A stretch of 64,000 nt of DNA from Limnohabitans sp. MMS-10A-178 (GCF_003063375.1 NZ_NERY01000002.1:124001-188000), one strand, 5' to 3'. Numbered from the stretch's first letter, positions 48,117 to 59,176 are shown. Notes: a model not told the origin generated them from the letters alone. Numbers and translations are program-made.

Positions 48117-50128
48117 CACAATTCCTTGAGGCAGTCGCTGCTACTTTTTCTGATGAGGGCGTGATTGCGCAAGCAACCCCCCAATTCAAAGCCCGTGCAG
48201 GTCAAACGCAAATGGCCATGGCTGTAGCCGAAACTCTCCAAAGTGGCGGAGAGTTGGTGGTTGAAGCCGGCACAGGCGTCGGAAAAACCTATGCTTATCT
48301 CGTGCCCGTTCTGTTAAGCGGCCAAAGGGCATTGGTCTCTACCGCTACCAAAGCTCTTCAGGATCAACTCTTCTCGCGCGATATTCCAAAGTTAATTGAT
48401 GCCTTGAAGTTACCCATTCGGATTGCCTTGTTAAAAGGTCGAGGCAGTTATTTGTGTACCTTGCGCTTGTCACAAGCCAGACAAAGTCACGATGCTTCAT
48501 TGCGCATACACATGCATGCGCTGAGCAAAATTGAAACATGGGCACAATCCACTCGCACCGGCGATTTGTCGGAGTTGTCTGGGTTGGACGACCGTTCACC
48601 CGTGATCCCGCTTGTGACATCAACCCGTGACAACTGCTTGGGCTCGCCCTGTCCCAATTTCAAATCTTGTCATGTCAATTTAGCTCGCAAAGAAGCCATG
48701 TCAGCCGATGTGGTGGTCATCAATCACCATTTGTTTTTTGCAGATTTGAATGTTCGCGACACGGGTATGGCAGAGTTGCTGCCATCGGTTCAAACAGTAG
48801 TCTTTGATGAAGCCCATCAGTTGAATGAAATTGGAATCAATTTTTTAGGGCGCCATCTCAGTATCAGCCAATTGCTAGAACTGACCCGCGACATTTTGGG
48901 CGCGGGTATTCAATTGGCTAGGGGTCTTGTTGATTGGAATTTGATTTGCAATGTGCTTGAAAAAGCCGCACGCGATTTGCGTCTTACTGCGCAGCATGTT
49001 CGCGCCGGGTCCCGTTTGCGTTGGGTCGATCCAGTACCCGATGACATTGAAACTGCCGATTGGTTGACTGCCATGGCACAGCTTCAAATTGCGCTGCAAG
49101 CGGCATTGGCTGCACTTGATACGGTTAGCGAAATGGCCCCTGATTTTGTGCGTTTGCATGAACGGGTCACGATGCAATTGCGCTTGTTGCAAGATTTTCA
49201 AGATCCCTGTGCAGATGGGTCAGTGCGTTGGGTCGAGCTTGGGGCGCAAATGCGCATGGTTGAATCGCCACTCGATATCTCTAAAGCCGTACAAACACAC
49301 ATGCTGCACCGACCAGCTCAAAATGAGCAAGATTCCGCTGTTCAAAAGTCCTGGGTCTTTACTTCTGCCACGCTGGGAGAAGACGATGAAATGCGCTGGT
49401 TTACACAGCCTTGTGGATTGGGTGATGCACGCAAACTCAGAGTTGCAAGCCCCTTTGATTACGCCAACATGGCGGCTATTTATGTGCCGCCAACCATGCC
49501 CAAGCCCAACGATGCAAGCCACATACGCCGTGTTGCCGAGTGGGTTGAAAAACATGCAAGAACCTTGGGTGGCAGAACCTTGGTGCTTACCACCACCTTG
49601 AACGCCATGCGGCAAATAGGCGAATCCTTAACCGCTTCTTTAGGGCATAGCGGTGAATTGGAGATTTTGGTGCAAGGGCAAGGACCCAAACGTCGTTTGA
49701 TGGAAAGATTCAGGGAAGGCACCAGTCAGGGCGGCTTGGGATGTGTTTTGGTTGCATCCGCATCCTTTTGGGAAGGCTTTGATGTTCCAGGCGAAGCGTT
49801 GCAAATGGTTGTGATTGACAAGCTGCCGTTTCCGCCACCAAATGACCCCTTGGTTGAAGCTCGTTCACAAAGACTAGAGTTGTCCGGCCAGAGTTCTTTT
49901 TCTGATTACAGCATTCCGGAAGCAGCCGTGGCCTTGAAGCAGGGAGCAGGGCGTTTAATTCGAAGTGAAAAAGACCAGGGCTTTTTGGTGGTCTGTGATC
50001 CGCGCCTCACTGGTATGGCTTATGGCCGCCGTCTCATGGCGTGCTTGCCCCCCATGAGACGAATCAACACCGAAATTGAGTTTGCAGCTGCCCTTGAATT
50101 GCTTACCAAAACTTCCACCACGCGCTAG
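48113..50128 (+). CDS. ATP-dependent DNA helicase, DinG/YoaA family
   Basis: This 671-residue XPD-like helicase has Walker A EAGTGVGKT (Lys59), DEAH near residue 225, and four cysteines placed as in the iron-sulfur cluster domain (Cys115, Cys175, Cys180, Cys186). Motif VI appears as QGAGRLIRSEKD near the end. Length and the single helicase unit favour YoaA. The start is inferred as TTG at 48113, overlapping the stop of the upstream gene (TTGA); no ATG precedes the conserved N-terminus. The 3' end overlaps bamD on the other strand by 26 bp. Confidence 0.9.
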   Translation: MTQFLEAVAATFSDEGVIAQATPQFKARAGQTQMAMAVAETLQSGGELVVEAGTGVGKTYAYLVPVLLSGQRALVSTATKALQDQLFSRDIPKLIDALKLPIRIALLKGRGSYLCTLRLSQARQSHDASLRIHMHALSKIETWAQSTRTGDLSELSGLDDRSPVIPLVTSTRDNCLGSPCPNFKSCHVNLARKEAMSADVVVINHHLFFADLNVRDTGMAELLPSVQTVVFDEAHQLNEIGINFLGRHLSISQLLELTRDILGAGIQLARGLVDWNLICNVLEKAARDLRLTAQHVRAGSRLRWVDPVPDDIETADWLTAMAQLQIALQAALAALDTVSEMAPDFVRLHERVTMQLRLLQDFQDPCADGSVRWVELGAQMRMVESPLDISKAVQTHMLHRPAQNEQDSAVQKSWVFTSATLGEDDEMRWFTQPCGLGDARKLRVASPFDYANMAAIYVPPTMPKPNDASHIRRVAEWVEKHARTLGGRTLVLTTTLNAMRQIGESLTASLGHSGELEILVQGQGPKRRLMERFREGTSQGGLGCVLVASASFWEGFDVPGEALQMVVIDKLPFPPPNDPLVEARSQRLELSGQSSFSDYSIPEAAVALKQGAGRLIRSEKDQGFLVVCDPRLTGMAYGRRLMACLPPMRRINTEIEFAAALELLTKTSTTR

Positions 50129-50900
50129 GTTTTTTGCTGGGTGTGATTGTGGTTTCTGGATAGTTCTTTTCTAGTACGCGCTGCGAGTCTGCTTTCAACT
50201 CCTTCATGCCCAAAGCCTCGTAGGACTTCACCAAAATTTGCAATGCCTCTTTGTTGGCCGGTACACCTGGATAATCGGTGATAGCAACTTGTGCTCGGTT
50301 GATGGCCGCAACATGAGCACCACGGCTGAGGTAGTAACGAGCCACATGAACTTCATAAGCTGCCAATGAATTGACGATATAGGTCATGCGTTGGCGTGCA
50401 TCGGAAGCATATTTAGATTCAGGAAATCGAGACACCAGTTCTCTGAAAGATTCATAAGAATCTTTGGCTGCTTTCTGATCGCGCTCAGACAAATCTTGTT
50501 TGGTCACGAAGGAAAACAAGCCCAAGTCTTCATTGAAATTGACCAAGCCTTTTAAGTACAGCGCGTAGTCAACGGCTGGACTGGCCGGATGGAGCTTTAA
50601 AAATCGATCCAGGGTGGCAAGCGCTTGAACTTTTTCATTGGATCGGTACTGAGCATAGGCTTTTTCAATTTGTGCTTGTTGAGCCAATGGCGTTCCTGCA
50701 GCACGGCCTTCCAGTTTTTCAAACAGGCTAGACGCGCGATCCCACGCGCCAGAAACCGATTCGTCGCGAGCTTCTTTGTAAAGCTTCTCTGTTGTCCAAG
50801 CTTCTGTAGGATCTGTTGGGGTGCTAGAGCATCCGGACAGCAAAGTGGCCGCTAAACTGAAAAGAGTTAGCGCAAGCACCGATAATCTGATGTTCAACAT
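50103..50900 (-). CDS. bamD: Outer-membrane assembly lipoprotein BamD
   Basis: This 265-residue lipoprotein is part of the BAM complex that inserts beta-barrel proteins. The signal ends in lipobox LLSGC with Cys24. TPR-like repeats fill residues about 38-245, starting WTTEKLYKEARDES. The tail PSKKPSAWWKFW lies in the part that overlaps the helicase gene. AAGG precedes the ATG. It is divergent from rluD with 26 bp between starts, a common neighbour pair. Confidence 0.95.
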   Translation of the reverse strand: MLNIRLSVLALTLFSLAATLLSGCSSTPTDPTEAWTTEKLYKEARDESVSGAWDRASSLFEKLEGRAAGTPLAQQAQIEKAYAQYRSNEKVQALATLDRFLKLHPASPAVDYALYLKGLVNFNEDLGLFSFVTKQDLSERDQKAAKDSYESFRELVSRFPESKYASDARQRMTYIVNSLAAYEVHVARYYLSRGAHVAAINRAQVAITDYPGVPANKEALQILVKSYEALGMKELKADSQRVLEKNYPETTITPSKKPSAWWKFW

Positions 50901-50926
50901 CTGGCAACCTTGGAAAAAAGACCAAA

Positions 50927-51949
50927 TTGATTATATCGAGCCACTCTGAGTTAGACGAGACAGACGAGTTTCAAGATGAAACTTCTTTCAATGCAACTTC
51001 GTCAGCCAAAAGCGCTGAGGTCAGGGAGCTGATTGTGCCGCCCGAGCTTCATGGACAAAGGCTTGACCGGATGTTGGTGGCTGGTGTGCCAGAATTTTCT
51101 CGCAGTTATTTGCAGCAACTATTGGAGGATGGTGCGGTTTCTCATATTGGGCTCAAGCAGGCTAAATCTTCCCAGAAGGTGAAAGCAGGAGAAGTTTGGA
51201 CCATTGAACTTAGGGCTACGCCTCAATCCCAAGCCTTCAAGCCCGAACAGATGCCCCTTCATGTGGTTTATGAAGACGCTCACCTGAGGGTGATTGACAA
51301 GCCAGCGGGCTTGGTCGTCCATCCAGCGCCGGGAAATTGGTCTGGAACACTGATGAATGGCCTTTTGGGCTTAGATTCTCAGCTTACAGATTTACCCAGG
51401 GCTGGCATTGTTCACCGACTTGACAAAGACACCAGCGGATTGATGGTTGTGGCCAGGAACCGCTTGGCCATGGATGCGTTGGTTCAAAAGATTGCGGCCA
51501 GAGACATCCATCGCCAATATGTGGCCATGAGTGACAGGCCTTGGACGAGCAGCAAACAGAAAACTGTTGATTTGCCCATTGGTCGTGACCCTGCCAACCG
51601 ACTTCGGATGGCAGTTGTTGATTTGACCAGACACTCGGGCAAAGTAGCAAAAACCCAATTTCATGTGCTGTCCCAAAATGAGCAGGGTAGCTTGGTGCGT
51701 TGCATCTTAGAAACGGGACGAACCCACCAAATAAGGGTTCACATGGCTTGGCTCAAACTCCCCTTGGTTGGCGACACGCTGTATGGCGGGGCAATTCATA
51801 ACCTCATGCCAAGACAAGCACTGCATGCAGAACGTTTGTCCTTCGATCACCCCATCACGGGTCAAGCCATGGATTTTCTATCGCCTTTACCGGCTGATTT
51901 TGAGAGTTTGCGCCAAGCTTGGTCCCTAAGTTACAATGAAAAAGCTTGA
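50927..51949 (+). CDS. rluD: 23S rRNA pseudouridine synthase D
   Basis: This 340-residue enzyme forms pseudouridines in helix 69 of 23S rRNA. An S4-like domain sits near 36-90 (GQRLDRMLVAGVPEFSRSYLQQLLEDG), and the catalytic Asp is in GIVHRLDKDTSGLMVVAR. The conserved GRTHQIRVHMAWLKLPLVGDTLYGG follows. The N-terminal 30 residues are acidic and poorly conserved in kind; I use the TTG at 50927 because no upstream ATG is in frame, so the start is uncertain. Confidence 0.94.
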   Translation: MIISSHSELDETDEFQDETSFNATSSAKSAEVRELIVPPELHGQRLDRMLVAGVPEFSRSYLQQLLEDGAVSHIGLKQAKSSQKVKAGEVWTIELRATPQSQAFKPEQMPLHVVYEDAHLRVIDKPAGLVVHPAPGNWSGTLMNGLLGLDSQLTDLPRAGIVHRLDKDTSGLMVVARNRLAMDALVQKIAARDIHRQYVAMSDRPWTSSKQKTVDLPIGRDPANRLRMAVVDLTRHSGKVAKTQFHVLSQNEQGSLVRCILETGRTHQIRVHMAWLKLPLVGDTLYGGAIHNLMPRQALHAERLSFDHPITGQAMDFLSPLPADFESLRQAWSLSYNEKA

Positions 51950-52097
51950 AAACTCAGGCCTTGCTCCTCGAAAGAGTGGCTAAAACCCAATTTGATGGGA
52001 CGCATTGGTGGGTTCTTTCCCCCGCATGCTTATTATTTAAGTGGTGCCAGCGTCTCAGTTCGCGCTTCAGGCGTATTTTTCCCGGAAGTTAGACACC

Positions 52098-52736
52098 ATG
52101 AATACGGCGCTAGCCAAGCGTGTCCTTGAAACAGCGTTGTTATGCTCAACTCAGCCTGTCACTGTGCGTGACATGCGTGTTTTGTTCGATGACGCCTTAG
52201 GCGCTGACACACTTAAAGTTCTGCTTGAAGAACTCCAATTTGAATGGGCCGAACGCGGCTTGGAACTTGTCTCTGTGGCCACGGGTTGGCGTTTTCAAAG
52301 CAGGCCCGAGTTGCGAATTTATTTAGATAAGCTCAATCCAGAAAAACCTCCCAAGTACACCCGCGCTGTGATGGAAACCTTGGCCATCATTGCTTACCGC
52401 CAACCCGTCACACGGGGCGACATGGAAGACATTCGCGGCGTTACTATTAACACTCAAATCTTGAAGCAACTTGAAGACCGAGGCTGGGTGGAGGTCATTG
52501 GTCATCGTGAATCTGTGGGGCGTCCAGGTTTGTATGCCACCACGCGCCATTTTTTGGACGACCTTGGTTTGTCCTCACTCGATCAATTGCCATTGCTAAA
52601 CCACGCCGATGGTCAGGCAGCCATCTTGGCTAGCTTAAATTCTCCTCAAGAAGACAGTCCTCAGGTTTCATTGTCCTTGGATGAAAACGATATTTCCGAA
52701 ACTCCCGATTCGTCGGAAGGCAAGACCCATGAATGA
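52098..52736 (+). CDS. scpB: Segregation and condensation protein B
   Basis: This kleisin-associated protein of the SMC-ScpAB chromosome condensation complex has 212 residues from the ATG at 52098. Two winged-helix units are expected; the core [28 protein letters not shown] and [18 protein letters not shown] are diagnostic. The acidic C-terminus overlaps the rluB start by eight bases. The usual scpA neighbour is not in the window, since rluD lies directly upstream. Confidence 0.95.
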   Translation: MNTALAKRVLETALLCSTQPVTVRDMRVLFDDALGADTLKVLLEELQFEWAERGLELVSVATGWRFQSRPELRIYLDKLNPEKPPKYTRAVMETLAIIAYRQPVTRGDMEDIRGVTINTQILKQLEDRGWVEVIGHRESVGRPGLYATTRHFLDDLGLSSLDQLPLLNHADGQAAILASLNSPQEDSPQVSLSLDENDISETPDSSEGKTHE

Positions 52737-53886
52737 GTCATCCGAGACGCCGTCTCAAGATCCTTTGCGTCCCATTGCCATTGAGGATGTGGTTTCTGGA
52801 GATTTTGACCAAGAAGCTGAAGGCGTCATCTCTCCCCTGATAACCAAAAGAGTGTTACCCCCGCAGGCAGAGTCTCCCAAACTTCACAAAGTACTTGCGC
52901 AAGCTGGGCTAGGATCTCGCTTGGAAATGGAACAGCTCATCTTGGAAGGTCGCATTTCGGTCAACAACGAGCCCGCCCACATTGGTCAACGAATTCAGTA
53001 TGGTGATCAAGTCAAAATCAATGGCAAACCGCTTCGAATCCGCATCGACCCACCACCACCTCGAGTCATTGCATATCACAAGCCTGCTGGCGAAATTGTG
53101 ACCCATGACGACCCCAAAAATAGACCCACGGTTTTTCGGAAACTTCCCCGCTTGCAACATGGCAAATGGCAATCTGTGGGTCGCTTGGATTTGAATACAG
53201 AAGGCCTGTTGCTTTTTACAAGCTCAGGCGAATTGGCCAATCGCTTAATGCACCCTCGTTTCGGCCTAGAGCGTGAATATGCCGTGCGGGTCTTGGGTGC
53301 GCTCAGCAACGAAGAAAAGCAAAAGTTATTGGACGGTGTCATGCTGGACGATGGCATGGCGCAATTCGGCTCCATTGAAAATGGTGGCGGTGAAGGCTCT
53401 AATTGTTGGTACCGCGTGACCATCTCTGAAGGTCGCAATCGAGAGGTGCGTCGAATGATGGAGGCTGTGGGGCACGCCGTCAGCCGTCTGATCAGAATTC
53501 GTTATGGTGCAATGGTTTTGCCGCATGGTCTTCGCCGCAGCACATTTATGGAATTGGATGAAGCAGATATTCGGGCCTTGACTCATGCCGCCAACAAAGC
53601 CGAGGCCTCTCAAGTTCGTGAAGATGCCGGTTATCCCCACGATCAGCGCCCTCAAGACCGACGCAATCAAAACCCTCGAAATCCGAGAAACCGCGCCTTT
53701 GGTGCAAAAAAATCTGGCGCCAACAAGGCTGCGCCTCGTGGACCAAAGGCTTCGAATGCCCAACCCGACCCCATGAAAACTTCTGTGGGTTACATTGGTG
53801 CCGACAGTTTTAGCCGACAGCGCAAAGAGCAGGGCCCGGGCGGCAGGTCTGGTGGACCCCGAAGAAATGGCGGCCGTAGCCGCTAA
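52729..53886 (+). CDS. rluB: 23S rRNA pseudouridine synthase B
   Basis: This 385-residue enzyme modifies 23S rRNA (U2605 in E. coli). An S4 domain lies at about 48-95 ([20 protein letters not shown]), and the catalytic Asp is in [18 protein letters not shown] long basic, Arg/Asn/Gly/Pro-rich disordered tail of about 90 residues follows ([16 protein letters not shown] and similar), common in this enzyme from Burkholderiales and probably RNA-binding. The start is the ATG overlapping the scpB stop, indicating coupling. Confidence 0.95.
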   Translation: MNESSETPSQDPLRPIAIEDVVSGDFDQEAEGVISPLITKRVLPPQAESPKLHKVLAQAGLGSRLEMEQLILEGRISVNNEPAHIGQRIQYGDQVKINGKPLRIRIDPPPPRVIAYHKPAGEIVTHDDPKNRPTVFRKLPRLQHGKWQSVGRLDLNTEGLLLFTSSGELANRLMHPRFGLEREYAVRVLGALSNEEKQKLLDGVMLDDGMAQFGSIENGGGEGSNCWYRVTISEGRNREVRRMMEAVGHAVSRLIRIRYGAMVLPHGLRRSTFMELDEADIRALTHAANKAEASQVREDAGYPHDQRPQDRRNQNPRNPRNRAFGAKKSGANKAAPRGPKASNAQPDPMKTSVGYIGADSFSRQRKEQGPGGRSGGPRRNGGRSR

Positions 53887-54002
53887 GTTCGCTGACCTTC
53901 GCTTACCTTCGCAGGTGATTTCAATTCCTTTTCGTCTATGGGGAAACCCTTAGATCGGGTTAGAATAGTTGGCTTTTAAAAATAAATCTGAGGAATTTCT
54001 CC

Positions 54003-54428
54003 ATGGCCATCGAACGCACTCTTTCCATCATCAAGCCTGACGCCGTTGCTAAAAACGTCATCGGACAAATTTACGCTCGTTTTGAAGCCGCTGGTCTCAA
54101 AGTGGTTGCTGCCAAAATGGTGCACCTCTCACGCGGTGAAGCAGAAGCCTTCTATGCTGTTCACAAAGAGCGTCCCTTCTTCAAAGACTTGGTCGAGTTC
54201 ATGATTTCTGGCCCTGTCATGATTCAAGCCTTGCAAGGCGAAGGCGCGATCCTCAAAAACCGTGACCTCATGGGTGCAACCGATCCGAAGAAAGCAGCAC
54301 CTGGAACCATCCGTGCTGACTTTGCTGACAGCATCGATGCCAATGCTGTGCATGGCTCAGACGCCGCAGAAACTGCTGCCGTTGAAATCAGCTTCTTCTT
54401 TCCAGGCATGAACGTTTACGCCCGTTAA
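54003..54428 (+). CDS. ndk: Nucleoside diphosphate kinase
   Basis: This 141-residue enzyme balances nucleoside triphosphates. The catalytic histidine is in [12 protein letters not shown] near residue 117, and the N-terminal [18 protein letters not shown] is fully conserved. GAGGAATTTCTCC precedes the ATG. TAGAAT at 53961-53966 could be the -10 element. It ends with a long-stem terminator. Confidence 0.98.
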   Translation: MAIERTLSIIKPDAVAKNVIGQIYARFEAAGLKVVAAKMVHLSRGEAEAFYAVHKERPFFKDLVEFMISGPVMIQALQGEGAILKNRDLMGATDPKKAAPGTIRADFADSIDANAVHGSDAAETAAVEISFFFPGMNVYAR

Positions 54429-54433
54429 TTTCA

Positions 54434-54474
54434 TTTAAGTTGCACCTGCCCTGAGCTTGCAACTTAAACTTTTT
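54434..54474 (+). terminator. Intrinsic terminator of ndk
   Basis: TTTAAGTTGCA and TGCAACTTAAA form a perfect 11-bp stem around a 13-base loop, then CTTTTT follows. It sits six bases past the ndk stop and ends 12 bases before rlmN. Confidence 0.85.
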
Positions 54475-54485
54475 AATCTTTCGCC

Positions 54486-55631
54486 ATGACGGCCAACCTT
54501 CTCGATTTTGACCAGGAAGGTTTGGCCATTTTTTGTGAAGGTCTGGGTGAAAAACGTTTTCGGGCTACCCAGCTTTTCCGTTGGGTCCATCAGCGCGGCA
54601 TGTCTAGCTTTGACGACATGTCAGACCTCGCCAAATCACTTCGTGAGAAGTTAAAGGTTCATGCGCACGTTGCTGCACTGCCAATTCTCTCGCAGCAATT
54701 TTCAAAAGATGGCACCATCAAATGGTTGTTTGATGTAGGCGGCGGAGATGCCGTTGAAACCGTCTTCATTCCCGAGGACGATCGCGGTACTTTGTGCGTT
54801 TCATCGCAAGCTGGATGCGCGGTTGGATGTCGTTTTTGTTCCACTGGGCACCAAGGCTTTAGCCGCAACCTAAGTACCGCTGAAATACTGGCACAACTCT
54901 GGTTTGCTGAGCATTTTCTGCGTCAGCACCTCAAGCAAGCAGACCGTGTCATCTCCAATGTGGTCATGATGGGAATGGGTGAGCCACTCCAAAACTACAG
55001 TGCACTTGTACCTGCATTGAAAACCATGCTCGACGATCATGGCTATGGTCTTTCGCGAAGGCGCGTTACAGTTTCAACATCGGGTGTGGTGCCCATGATG
55101 AGAAGGCTTTCTGCCGATTGCGCAGTTGCTTTGGCAGTATCCTTGCATGCGCCAACCAATCCTTTGCGTGACAATTTGGTACCTCTCAACCGCAAGTACC
55201 CCTTGGCTGAATTGTTGGCAGAGTGCACGCTATACCTGAGCAAAGCACCGCGAGACTTCATCACCTTTGAGTATTGCATGCTCAAGGGTGTGAACGATCA
55301 AGTTGCCCATGCTCAAGAGTTGGTTCAACTCATACGCCGTCATGCTGCCAACGGCTTGCGTTGCAAATTCAATTTAATTCCCTTTAATCCATTCAAAGAG
55401 TCTGGCCTCTTGCGGTCAGACGATGCAACGGTGCAGCAATTTGCATCTGTTCTATTGGATGCTGGTTTTGTCACCACGGTTCGCAAAACCAGAGGTGATG
55501 ACATTGATGCGGCCTGTGGCCAGTTGGCGGGTGACGTCAAAGACCGCACAGACGTTGCTAGTCGTATTGCCCAGCAACGGACCGTTCCACTTCATTGGCA
55601 CCCGTCTAATCCCAAGTCCACTCAAAATTGA
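54486..55631 (+). CDS. rlmN: Dual-specificity RNA methyltransferase RlmN
   Basis: This 381-residue radical SAM enzyme makes 2-methyladenosine in 23S rRNA and some tRNAs. The cluster motif is CAVGCRFC (Cys111, Cys115, Cys118), and Cys344 in [10 protein letters not shown] is the methyl-transfer cysteine. [10 protein letters not shown] and the C-terminal [14 protein letters not shown] are diagnostic. Confidence 0.97.
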   Translation: MTANLLDFDQEGLAIFCEGLGEKRFRATQLFRWVHQRGMSSFDDMSDLAKSLREKLKVHAHVAALPILSQQFSKDGTIKWLFDVGGGDAVETVFIPEDDRGTLCVSSQAGCAVGCRFCSTGHQGFSRNLSTAEILAQLWFAEHFLRQHLKQADRVISNVVMMGMGEPLQNYSALVPALKTMLDDHGYGLSRRRVTVSTSGVVPMMRRLSADCAVALAVSLHAPTNPLRDNLVPLNRKYPLAELLAECTLYLSKAPRDFITFEYCMLKGVNDQVAHAQELVQLIRRHAANGLRCKFNLIPFNPFKESGLLRSDDATVQQFASVLLDAGFVTTVRKTRGDDIDAACGQLAGDVKDRTDVASRIAQQRTVPLHWHPSNPKSTQN

Positions 55632-55902
55632 ACCCTAGGTGTTTTTTTGCACCGTTCAAGCTGTTTTTCTAAGGGTTGGTCCTTGTAGCCTTCAAAATTC
55701 AGTTGGAAAGTCGTCAGAAGCTGAGAAAATAGCCGAATATTTGAATGATTTTCCCTCTGTGAGTGCACAATCGGATAGTGTCGTATTTCAGCAAGCTGAA
55801 CGACGAAATCAAGCTGTTATAAAAACAAAATTTGGGGCAAGATGTTAGTACTTCGATTTTCAAATTTGGCTCAATGCCATGCCTTATCCGACAAGGCTTG
55901 TC
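55632..55902. other. 271-bp gap between rlmN and rodZ, no convincing gene
   Basis: The usual pilF/pilW gene of this neighbourhood is missing. A plus-strand frame at 55639-55848 (69 codons) has no recognisable domain, no ribosome site and odd composition; I leave it out. The sequence is AT-rich toward its 3' half and should contain the rodZ promoter. No hairpin with T-run is evident. Confidence 0.5.
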
Positions 55903-56547
55903 ATGACTGAGCCTGTCCAGGAATCGGCAATGTCCCAAACACCTCAAGTACCAACCATGCAAGTCATGCCTGCTACAGCTGGCGGCATTTTGAGAGCCGC
56001 TCGAGAAAAGTCTGGGCTGCATTTGGCAGTCCTTTCTGTCAACCTCAAAGTCAGCATCAAGCAGCTTGAAGCACTCGAAGCTGATCAATACGATCAACTG
56101 AATGAACCCGTTTTTGCGCGCGCTTTGGCTGCCAAAATTTGTCGAATTTTAAAAATTGACACCGAACCTGTCTTGTCTTTGATGCCTCAAATGAACAATG
56201 GTTTAAAGCCATTGCATTTGATCGACCCGAACAACGAATCAGGCCCTCAATCCAATCGAAGCCGTCTTTCTTCCAAGGGGCTTGCCTTTGGTGGGCCTAA
56301 ATGGTGGTTTCTCATTTTGGCTACTGGCATTTTGCTTTTTGGCTATACGTCTGAATGGCATTTCAAGGTCCTGCAAACAAATCCAAAAGCTGCCGTGACA
56401 GAGGTCATCCCCACCATGCCCCCAGCCCAAGAACCTGTGGCCACCGAGAATCAGCAAGCAGATCCTCCCAAAGCCATGGTTTTTGAAAGCCCAGCCCCAA
56501 ACAGCTCCACTAACAATACAAGCGCAGTTTCAAATTCTTCGAATTGA
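55903..56547 (+). CDS. rodZ: RodZ-like HTH membrane protein, short form
   Basis: This cell-shape protein has a cytoplasmic helix-turn-helix of the Xre/HTH_25 type ([20 protein letters not shown] ... [20 protein letters not shown]), a linker, one membrane span ([15 protein letters not shown]) and a periplasmic tail of about 60 residues rich in Pro, Ala, Asn and Ser. The C-terminal beta domain (DUF4115) of full RodZ is absent. Several starts are in frame; the ATG at 55903 has AAGG six bases upstream and gives 214 residues, while 55930 is also possible. It stands directly before ispG, the standard place for rodZ. Confidence 0.85.
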   Translation: MTEPVQESAMSQTPQVPTMQVMPATAGGILRAAREKSGLHLAVLSVNLKVSIKQLEALEADQYDQLNEPVFARALAAKICRILKIDTEPVLSLMPQMNNGLKPLHLIDPNNESGPQSNRSRLSSKGLAFGGPKWWFLILATGILLFGYTSEWHFKVLQTNPKAAVTEVIPTMPPAQEPVATENQQADPPKAMVFESPAPNSSTNNTSAVSNSSN

Positions 56548-56561
56548 GAGGATCCCCACAC

Positions 56562-57842
56562 ATGCCGTCTAATCTCATCACTCAAGCTATTCCTTCAGCA
56601 GCGCCGATGGCGCGAAAAAGCCTCCAATCCAGAGTGGTTTGGGGCAGTCGAGTTGTCACGGTAGGCGGACAAGCTCCGGTTCGGGTTCAGTCCATGACCA
56701 ACACCGACACAGTCGATGTCATCGGCACCGCAATTCAAGTCAAAGAACTGGCCTTGGCAGGCTCGGAAATGGTTCGCATCACAGTCAATACCCCTGAGGC
56801 GGCCGAGGCCGTCCCCCACATTCGAGATCAGCTCGACAAGATGGGCATCGACGTTCCCCTCATTGGTGATTTCCACTACAACGGTCACCGCTTGCTGAGC
56901 GACCATCCCGCATGTGCTGAAGCGCTATCCAAATACCGAATCAATCCTGGCAATGTGGGCAAAGGTGAAAAGCACGATATTCAATTTGGCCAAATGATTG
57001 AAGCGGCCATGCGCTGGGACAAGCCCATTCGAATTGGCGTGAATTGGGGTAGTCTTGACCAAGAGTTGTTGGCCGAACTCATGGACCAAAATAGCCAACG
57101 CCCAACGCCGTGGGAGTCGCGTCAAGTTATGTACGAGGCGCTCATTACTTCTGCCATCACTTCTGCCAACAAAGCCCACGAGATGGGCATGGTGCGTGAA
57201 CAAATTACCTTGTCTTGCAAAGTTTCAGGCGTTCAAGATTTGATCGCCGTTTACCGCGAATTGAGCAAACGAACAGACTATTCATTGCATTTAGGCCTCA
57301 CAGAGGCGGGCATGGGAACCAAAGGAACTGTGGCCTCCAGCACTGCCTTGTCTATCTTGCTGCAAGAGGGCATAGGAGACACCATTCGCGTTTCGCTCAC
57401 ACCTCAACCCGGCGAATCTCGTACTCAGGAGGTTGTGATCGCTTCTGAAATTCTTCAGTCCTTGGGTCTTCGAATCTTTGTGCCCAGCGTCACGGCATGC
57501 CCAGGCTGTGGTCGCACCACCAGCAGCACTTTCCAAGAACTGGCCAAACAAATCGATGATTTCCTGCGCGCCCAAATGCCGGTCTGGCGCAGCCGTTACC
57601 CAGGCGTTGAAAATTTAAAATTGGCCGTGATGGGATGCATCGTCAATGGACCTGGTGAAAGCAAGCATGCCGATATTGGCATCAGTTTGCCAGGAACAGG
57701 CGAAGCGCCAGCAGCGCCGGTTTTTATTGATGGCGAGAAAAAACTCACTTTGCGTGGCGACAACATTGCCCAAGAGTTTCAAGTTTTGGTCGAGCAATAC
57801 ATCGACAATCGTTTTGGCGCGACTTCAAAAGCCACTACCTAA
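56562..57842 (+). CDS. ispG: 4-hydroxy-3-methylbut-2-enyl diphosphate synthase (IspG)
   Basis: This 426-residue iron-sulfur enzyme catalyses the penultimate step of the MEP isoprenoid pathway. Cluster cysteines are in [11 protein letters not shown] and [16 protein letters not shown]. The N-terminal TIM-barrel motif [12 protein letters not shown] is intact. I use the ATG at 56562, with GAGAGG upstream, rather than the TTG six codons before it that overlaps rodZ. Confidence 0.97.
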   Translation: MPSNLITQAIPSAAPMARKSLQSRVVWGSRVVTVGGQAPVRVQSMTNTDTVDVIGTAIQVKELALAGSEMVRITVNTPEAAEAVPHIRDQLDKMGIDVPLIGDFHYNGHRLLSDHPACAEALSKYRINPGNVGKGEKHDIQFGQMIEAAMRWDKPIRIGVNWGSLDQELLAELMDQNSQRPTPWESRQVMYEALITSAITSANKAHEMGMVREQITLSCKVSGVQDLIAVYRELSKRTDYSLHLGLTEAGMGTKGTVASSTALSILLQEGIGDTIRVSLTPQPGESRTQEVVIASEILQSLGLRIFVPSVTACPGCGRTTSSTFQELAKQIDDFLRAQMPVWRSRYPGVENLKLAVMGCIVNGPGESKHADIGISLPGTGEAPAAPVFIDGEKKLTLRGDNIAQEFQVLVEQYIDNRFGATSKATT

Positions 57843-57847
57843 TTCGT

Positions 57848-59176
57848 ATGTCCGACATTCAATCCAAAGATTCTTCTAAATTGAGCGCGTTTAAAAAGTT
57901 AACTGCTGTCAAGGGTATGAACGATGTGCTGCCAGGCGAATCTGCCAAATGGGAGTGGCTTGAGAGCAAGGTCCGCACCTTGATGGCTCAATACGCCTAT
58001 CGAAATATTCGAACACCTATCGTTGAGCCTACCGCTTTGTTTGTGCGTGGTTTGGGGGAGGTAACCGACATCGTTGAAAAAGAGATGTACTCTTTTGAAG
58101 ACCGATTGAATGGTGAAGCCCTAACCCTGCGTCCCGAAAGCACAGCAGGCGTTGTGCGAGCAGTGGTTGAGCACAACATGCTTTACGAAGGCGGCAAGCG
58201 TTTGTATTACATGGGTCCCATGTTCAGACACGAACGTCCTCAGCGGGGCCGCTATCGACAATTTCATCAAATTGGCGCAGAGGTTCTCGGTTTTCAAGGG
58301 CCTGAAATTGATGCAGAAGTCATTTTGTTGGCGCACGATTTATGGCAGGCCATTGGACTGAAAGATGTTCGCTTAGAACTCAACAGCCTAGGCCAACCCC
58401 CAGAGAGATTGGCGCACCGTTCAGCCTTGATTCAACACTTCGAAAAGCACCAAGATTTGCTCGATGAAGATGCCAAGCGTCGTTTGTATACCAACCCGCT
58501 TCGAATTTTAGACACCAAAAATCCAGCCATGAAAGACGTGGTTGAGTCAGCGCCCAAGCTGATGGATTTTTTAGGCGAAGTTTCCTTGGCTCACTTCAAC
58601 GCCTTGAGACAAATTCTGGACATCAATGGTGTTCACTACACCCTGAATCCTCGTTTGGTACGCGGAATGGATTATTACAACCTCACTGTGTTTGAGTTCA
58701 TCACCGATCAATTGGGTTCTCAAGGCACTGTCTGCGGCGGCGGTCGTTACGATTATTTGATTGAGCAAGTGGGCGGCAAGCCCGCGCCCGCCGTGGGTTG
58801 GGCATTAGGACTCGAGCGAGTTCTGGCTTTGCTAGAAGAGCAGGGCGCACTGCCGCCCGATGCGGTGCCCGATGCCTACGCCATTGTGCCGGACGCAAGC
58901 ACTCTGCCCCTGGTTTTGAAATACCTCCGATCTTTGCGTGGCTTAGGCATCAAGGTTCAGATGCATGCTGGCTCTGGAGAAGGGGTGGGCAGCATGAAGA
59001 GCCAATTCAAAAAAGCCGATGGCAGCGGCGCAGCCTACGCCCTCATTTTTGGCGCCGATGAGCTCTCACAAAACAAAGTTTCAGTGAAGTCTTTGCGAGA
59101 TGGCAATGGCGCGCAAAGATCAGAATCTCTAGACAACTTGGAAACATGGGCTCACAGCCTACAATTCCCACATTGA
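57848..59176 (+). CDS. hisS: Histidyl-tRNA synthetase
   Basis: This 442-residue class II synthetase has motif 2 [20 protein letters not shown], the histidine-specific [15 protein letters not shown], and motif 3 [13 protein letters not shown]. The C-terminal anticodon-binding domain begins near residue 340. It has an extra N-terminal stretch of about 15 polar residues before [12 protein letters not shown]. It starts six bases after ispG. Confidence 0.97.
   Translation: MSDIQSKDSSKLSAFKKLTAVKGMNDVLPGESAKWEWLESKVRTLMAQYAYRNIRTPIVEPTALFVRGLGEVTDIVEKEMYSFEDRLNGEALTLRPESTAGVVRAVVEHNMLYEGGKRLYYMGPMFRHERPQRGRYRQFHQIGAEVLGFQGPEIDAEVILLAHDLWQAIGLKDVRLELNSLGQPPERLAHRSALIQHFEKHQDLLDEDAKRRLYTNPLRILDTKNPAMKDVVESAPKLMDFLGEVSLAHFNALRQILDINGVHYTLNPRLVRGMDYYNLTVFEFITDQLGSQGTVCGGGRYDYLIEQVGGKPAPAVGWALGLERVLALLEEQGALPPDAVPDAYAIVPDASTLPLVLKYLRSLRGLGIKVQMHAGSGEGVGSMKSQFKKADGSGAAYALIFGADELSQNKVSVKSLRDGNGAQRSESLDNLETWAHSLQFPH

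Noticed and set aside
55639..55848. 69-codon frame between rlmN and rodZ
   Set aside because: No ribosome site, no recognised domain, and not similar to PilF; could be re-examined with homologues.
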